Below are positions 6,451-8,978 of a DNA stretch of 8,978 bases, piece after piece. Numbering within the stretch: the first letter of the stretch is position 1; every line of letters begins with the position of its first letter. A program made the translations under genes and the position numbers. Below the pieces are notes generated by a model. That model was not told the origin of the DNA. It ran no database searches and saw nothing but the letters and a program-made list of their open reading frames with translations. The stretch is from LSNR01 sp964603325 (GTDB lineage Bacteria; Patescibacteriota; Minisyncoccia; Moranbacterales; UBA9337): assembly GCA_964603325.1 (NCBI GenBank), contig CAZRUH010000025.1:1-8978 (forward strand). The letters run 5' to 3'.

Positions 6451-6494
6451 TTATAGCATATTACCATATTATGTAATATGGTAATATGCTATAA
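6451..6494. repeat. Palindromic repeat copy P4 (44 bp)
   Basis: This is the longest copy, with 21-bp perfect arms around a central TG (6472-6473). The core is at 6458-6487 with a copy-specific 7-bp extension (TTATAGC on the left, GCTATAA on the right). The right extension contains the last sense codon (6492-6494) and TAG stop (6489-6491) of the alkD-like gene. It lies 39 bases upstream of the TrpR-like gene. Confidence 0.95.
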
Positions 6495-7220
6495 TAAATA
6501 TTTTTTAAATTTTCCTTTTAAAAATCGTTTTCGTTTAGTTTCCGACATTCGTTCAATGGTGTAACGCAAGGTTGTGCGAGGAATTTTATTATAATTTTTT
6601 ATTAAAAATTTTTCCACCATCTTTGCATCTTTTTTCCAAGCCTCCCGCAACATCCAACCAACCGCTTTGTGCATTAAATCCTCTTTGTCATTAAGCAATT
6701 TTTTAGCAATTTTTAATGTTAGTTGCAAGTCTCCTCTTTTTATGAAACCCCAGGTTGCCAAAATTGAAACTCTTCTATGCCAATGAAATTTTGATGATGA
6801 TAATTTATCCAAAATTTTTACTTCTTGTTTGTTGTTTACAAGATATTCTCCCATAATATGCGGAGTGGCGATATCAACCAAGTTCCAGTTATTTACATTC
6901 TTTAAATTTTTGAGAAAAAATTTAAAGATTTTCTTTTTTTCCGCTTCGCCTGTTCTTTTTTTCTTATATCTATTTACTAAAATAATCAAGGCGCATAATC
7001 TTTCTTCATTAAATTTTGAAGAAATTATTTTTTGCAATTCAATGTAATTCAAGTCTGCAAATTTTTCGGCAACCTTTCTAGTGTCAGGATTAGATATTCC
7101 CAAAAACCTATCCCCCTCGCCATATTCCCCCTCGCCAATTTTAAAAAATCGTTTATTGGCTTTTTTTCGCTCCAAACTTACATACTTTTTTAATTCTTCC
7201 TTTAGTTTGCCGACTGTCAT
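6489..7220 (-). CDS. AlkD-like DNA alkylation repair protein
   Basis: This is a HEAT-like-repeat DNA glycosylase of the AlkC/AlkD superfamily (PF08713); characterised AlkD removes N3- and N7-alkylpurines without flipping the base. From ATG 7218-7220 it is 243 residues, near the usual 225-240. The segment NVNNWNLVDIATPHIMG supplies W112 and D116, KFHWHRRVSILATWGFI supplies R149/R150, and LMHKAVGWMLREAWKKD supplies W189; these match the Trp, Asp, Arg and Trp positions lining the DNA site in B. cereus AlkD. ISNPDTRKVAEKF near the N-terminus is also typical. A TTG at 7257-7259 could lengthen it by 13 residues and overlap polA by 16 bases, but the inner ATG gives the normal family N-terminus. It begins 23 bases after polA, probably co-transcribed as a repair pair. 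Its stop codon lies inside palindrome P4. Confidence 0.9.
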   Translation of the reverse strand: MTVGKLKEELKKYVSLERKKANKRFFKIGEGEYGEGDRFLGISNPDTRKVAEKFADLNYIELQKIISSKFNEERLCALIILVNRYKKKRTGEAEKKKIFKFFLKNLKNVNNWNLVDIATPHIMGEYLVNNKQEVKILDKLSSSKFHWHRRVSILATWGFIKRGDLQLTLKIAKKLLNDKEDLMHKAVGWMLREAWKKDAKMVEKFLIKNYNKIPRTTLRYTIERMSETKRKRFLKGKFKKYLL

Positions 7221-7243
7221 ATAAATAATTACTGTTTTAAAGT

Positions 7244-8978
7244 TTACAACTCTCCCCAATTTTTACCAATCTTAATATCTGCAACCAAAGGAACAGCCAA
7301 TTTATAAACACCCTCCATAATTTCCTTCGTTTTTTTTGCTACCTCTTCCGTTCTATTTTCATCAACCTCTAAAATAATCTCATCATGAATTTGCAAAACC
7401 ATATCAACATTATTATCTTTTTTATAGTAATCATAAACGGCAATCATTGCCAGCTTCATAATATCCGCAGCCAATCCTTGTATCGGCATATTGATAGCCA
7501 TTCTTTCGGCGCTTGCTTGGATTTGAAAATTTGGAGAGTTTATTTCCGGTAAATATCTTCGTCTACCCATTTCTGTTTCCACAAAACCGTTCTTCTTGGC
7601 AAATTCTTTGGTTTCTTTGATAAACTTGGCCACATCGGGAAATTTCCGCATATATTTATTTATAAAATTTTTGGCATCTTCTTGAGAAATTTTTGCCGAT
7701 TGAGAAAAACCATAAGCACCCATCCCATAAATCACGCCAAAATTAAGCGCCTTTGCTTGACGCCTCATATTCTTCGTAACTTTGGATTTTGAAACTTTAT
7801 TTATTTCCATTGCCGTTTTTTTGTGAATATCTTCTCCCGCCCAAAAAGATTCTATAAGTTTTTTATCTTTGCTCATATGCGCCATTACTCGCAAATCTAT
7901 TTGTGAATAATCAGCCGAAACAAACATTTTTCCTTCATCAGCCTCAAAAGCCGTTCTTATAATTTTCCCTAAATCCGTGCGAATCGGAATATTTTGCAAA
8001 TTGGGATTTTCTGAAGAAAGCCTACCCGTTGCCGTAACCGCTTGATTAAAAGTGGTGTGAATTCTACCGTCTGCTTGAATTAAATCCGGAAAGATATCTA
8101 AATAGGTTGTCTTTAGTTTAAAAATTTCCCTGTATTTTTCAATTTTTTCAATTATCTTATGTTCGCTTCTTAATTTATTTAACTCCGTAGCTGCCGTTGA
8201 AAATCCCGTTTTGGTTTTTTTAATTCCTTGTGTGGAAATCTTTAATTTTTCAAAAAGAATTTTTCTCAGTTGCTGAGTGGAATTAACATTAAATTTTTCT
8301 CCGGATAAATTTTGAATTTCTTCCTCCAATTTTTTTACTTGCAAATCTATTTTCTCTGATATTCCCTGAAAAACCGTTTTGTTAACTCTTATCCCCGCCA
8401 ATTCCATTTCCGCCAAAACAACAATCAATGGCAACTCAATCTCGTATAGAACATTTTTTAATCCCTTTTTACCAACAACTCTTTTTTGTTCTTTGTCTAT
8501 TTTTTTTAACTTGTTCCCCAAACTGTTTTTTAGTTGAAAAATATAGTTCGCTTTTTGACATATTTTGTTAGAAATTTTTTCCACCGAATTATCTGCTAAT
8601 AAATTCATCTGTCCTTTTTCATCATCTTTAAAAGCATCTCCTATCTCCTCCGCAATTACTTTATCCAATTTTATTTTTACTCCGGAGTTTAAAAGATATT
8701 CAACAATCATAACATCCTGACACAATATCTTTCTGCTTTTTTTATTAAAACCAACCAATAACAATTCTATGTTTTTGTCTTTTTTTAAATATTTATAATC
8801 ATCTTTCAATTTCCATCCTACTTTTATAATTTTATCATTTTCCAAGATACTTTTAATTTTATCAAAATTTTTTTTATTGATGTTTAAAAAATTAACTTCA
8901 TCTTTTTTCCAAACAAAACTCAACATTAATTCATCCCCCGAAACATTCTTATCAAAAACAATAACTATTTCTTTTTGT
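7244..8978 (-). CDS. polA: DNA polymerase I (N-terminus outside window)
   Basis: Family A polymerase for Okazaki-fragment maturation and repair synthesis. The frame is open to the window edge (577 codons visible), so the ATG at 8924-8926 is internal and any 5'-nuclease domain lies outside. Counting from that ATG, residues up to about 150 form a Klenow-like 3'-5' exonuclease domain that has lost catalytic residues. The polymerase domain shows TATGRLSS (298-305), motif A DYSQIDLRVMAH with D339, motif B RRQAKALNFGVIYG with R388, K392, F396 and Y400, MPIQG with Q483, and motif C QIHDEI with D515 and E516. The position of the E. coli steric-gate E710 is Asp344. F396 (E. coli F762) predicts the usual discrimination against dideoxynucleotides. 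The gene ends with TAA, 23 bases before the AlkD-like gene. Confidence 0.97.
   Translation of the reverse strand, partial: QKEIVIVFDKNVSGDELMLSFVWKKDEVNFLNINKKNFDKIKSILENDKIIKVGWKLKDDYKYLKKDKNIELLLVGFNKKSRKILCQDVMIVEYLLNSGVKIKLDKVIAEEIGDAFKDDEKGQMNLLADNSVEKISNKICQKANYIFQLKNSLGNKLKKIDKEQKRVVGKKGLKNVLYEIELPLIVVLAEMELAGIRVNKTVFQGISEKIDLQVKKLEEEIQNLSGEKFNVNSTQQLRKILFEKLKISTQGIKKTKTGFSTAATELNKLRSEHKIIEKIEKYREIFKLKTTYLDIFPDLIQADGRIHTTFNQAVTATGRLSSENPNLQNIPIRTDLGKIIRTAFEADEGKMFVSADYSQIDLRVMAHMSKDKKLIESFWAGEDIHKKTAMEINKVSKSKVTKNMRRQAKALNFGVIYGMGAYGFSQSAKISQEDAKNFINKYMRKFPDVAKFIKETKEFAKKNGFVETEMGRRRYLPEINSPNFQIQASAERMAINMPIQGLAADIMKLAMIAVYDYYKKDNNVDMVLQIHDEIILEVDENRTEEVAKKTKEIMEGVYKLAVPLVADIKIGKNWGEL

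Larger units (their letters stand above)
4651..6494 (-). other. Three-gene block delimited by four palindromes
   Basis: Within this span every gap between genes contains one copy of the same palindrome, in the order P1, deoxyribosyltransferase-like gene, P2, HD gene, P3, TrpR-like gene, P4. I found no copy elsewhere in the window. The outer copies P1 and P4 are the longest and touch the ends of the flanking genes: P4 contains the alkD stop codon and P1 closes the maf frame upstream. This may be an operator-defined regulon of the TrpR-like protein, or an inserted cassette-like block. The arrangement is seen directly; both explanations are inference. Confidence 0.5.

Noticed and set aside
4651..6494. 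CRISPR array
   Set aside because: The repeats are near-perfect palindromes 460-770 bases apart with whole genes between them, not short direct repeats with uniform spacers, and no cas gene is present.

Overview
This is an AT-rich bacterial window with ten protein-coding genes, all on the minus strand, so transcription runs from high to low coordinates. The genes are tightly packed, lysine-rich and mostly lack Shine-Dalgarno sequences. A TrpR/YerC-type regulator of a kind common in these genomes sits among housekeeping genes. Together this suggests a reduced-genome lineage of the Candidate Phyla Radiation (Patescibacteria, perhaps Parcubacteria-like). That placement is inference, since no rRNA or other marker phylogeny is available here. 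The genetic code looks standard: TAA, TAG and TGA all end reading frames, and TGG encodes Trp.

In transcription order the layout is: DNA polymerase I (polA, 5' part outside the window), an AlkD-like DNA glycosylase, a TrpR/YerC-family regulator, an HD-domain phosphohydrolase, a nucleoside 2-deoxyribosyltransferase-like protein, a Maf nucleotide pyrophosphatase, a small RBBP9/YdeN-type alpha/beta hydrolase, the ribosome-assembly GTPase EngB, pyruvate kinase, and methionyl-tRNA synthetase (3' part outside the window). The two flanks (polA-alkD and maf-hydrolase-engB-pyk-metG) are ordinary housekeeping or repair genes with gaps of 4 to 43 bases. No stretch over 300 bases lacks a gene, and I saw no rRNA, tRNA, CRISPR array or transposase.

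The unusual part is the middle, about 4651-6494. Four copies of one near-perfect palindrome occur within 1.85 kb and nowhere else that I could find in the window. One lies in each gap from alkD to maf, so each of the three central genes is bracketed by two copies. The 30-bp core is identical in all copies apart from its orientation. It is built of four hexamers (two ATATTA, then two TAATAT) at 8-bp spacing. The two outer copies carry extra arms that differ between copies but still pair within each copy. The outer palindromes reach into the ends of the flanking genes: one contains the alkD stop codon, and the other closes the maf reading frame just upstream of its start.

Two readings are reasonable. 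In the first, the palindromes are operators of the TrpR-like protein encoded among them, forming a small autoregulated regulon of maf, the deoxyribosyltransferase-like gene, the HD gene and the regulator, possibly concerned with nucleotide metabolism. In the second, they are mobile or recombinogenic palindromes that delimit a three-gene, cassette-like insertion between maf and alkD. The sequence alone does not decide between them, and both could be partly true.
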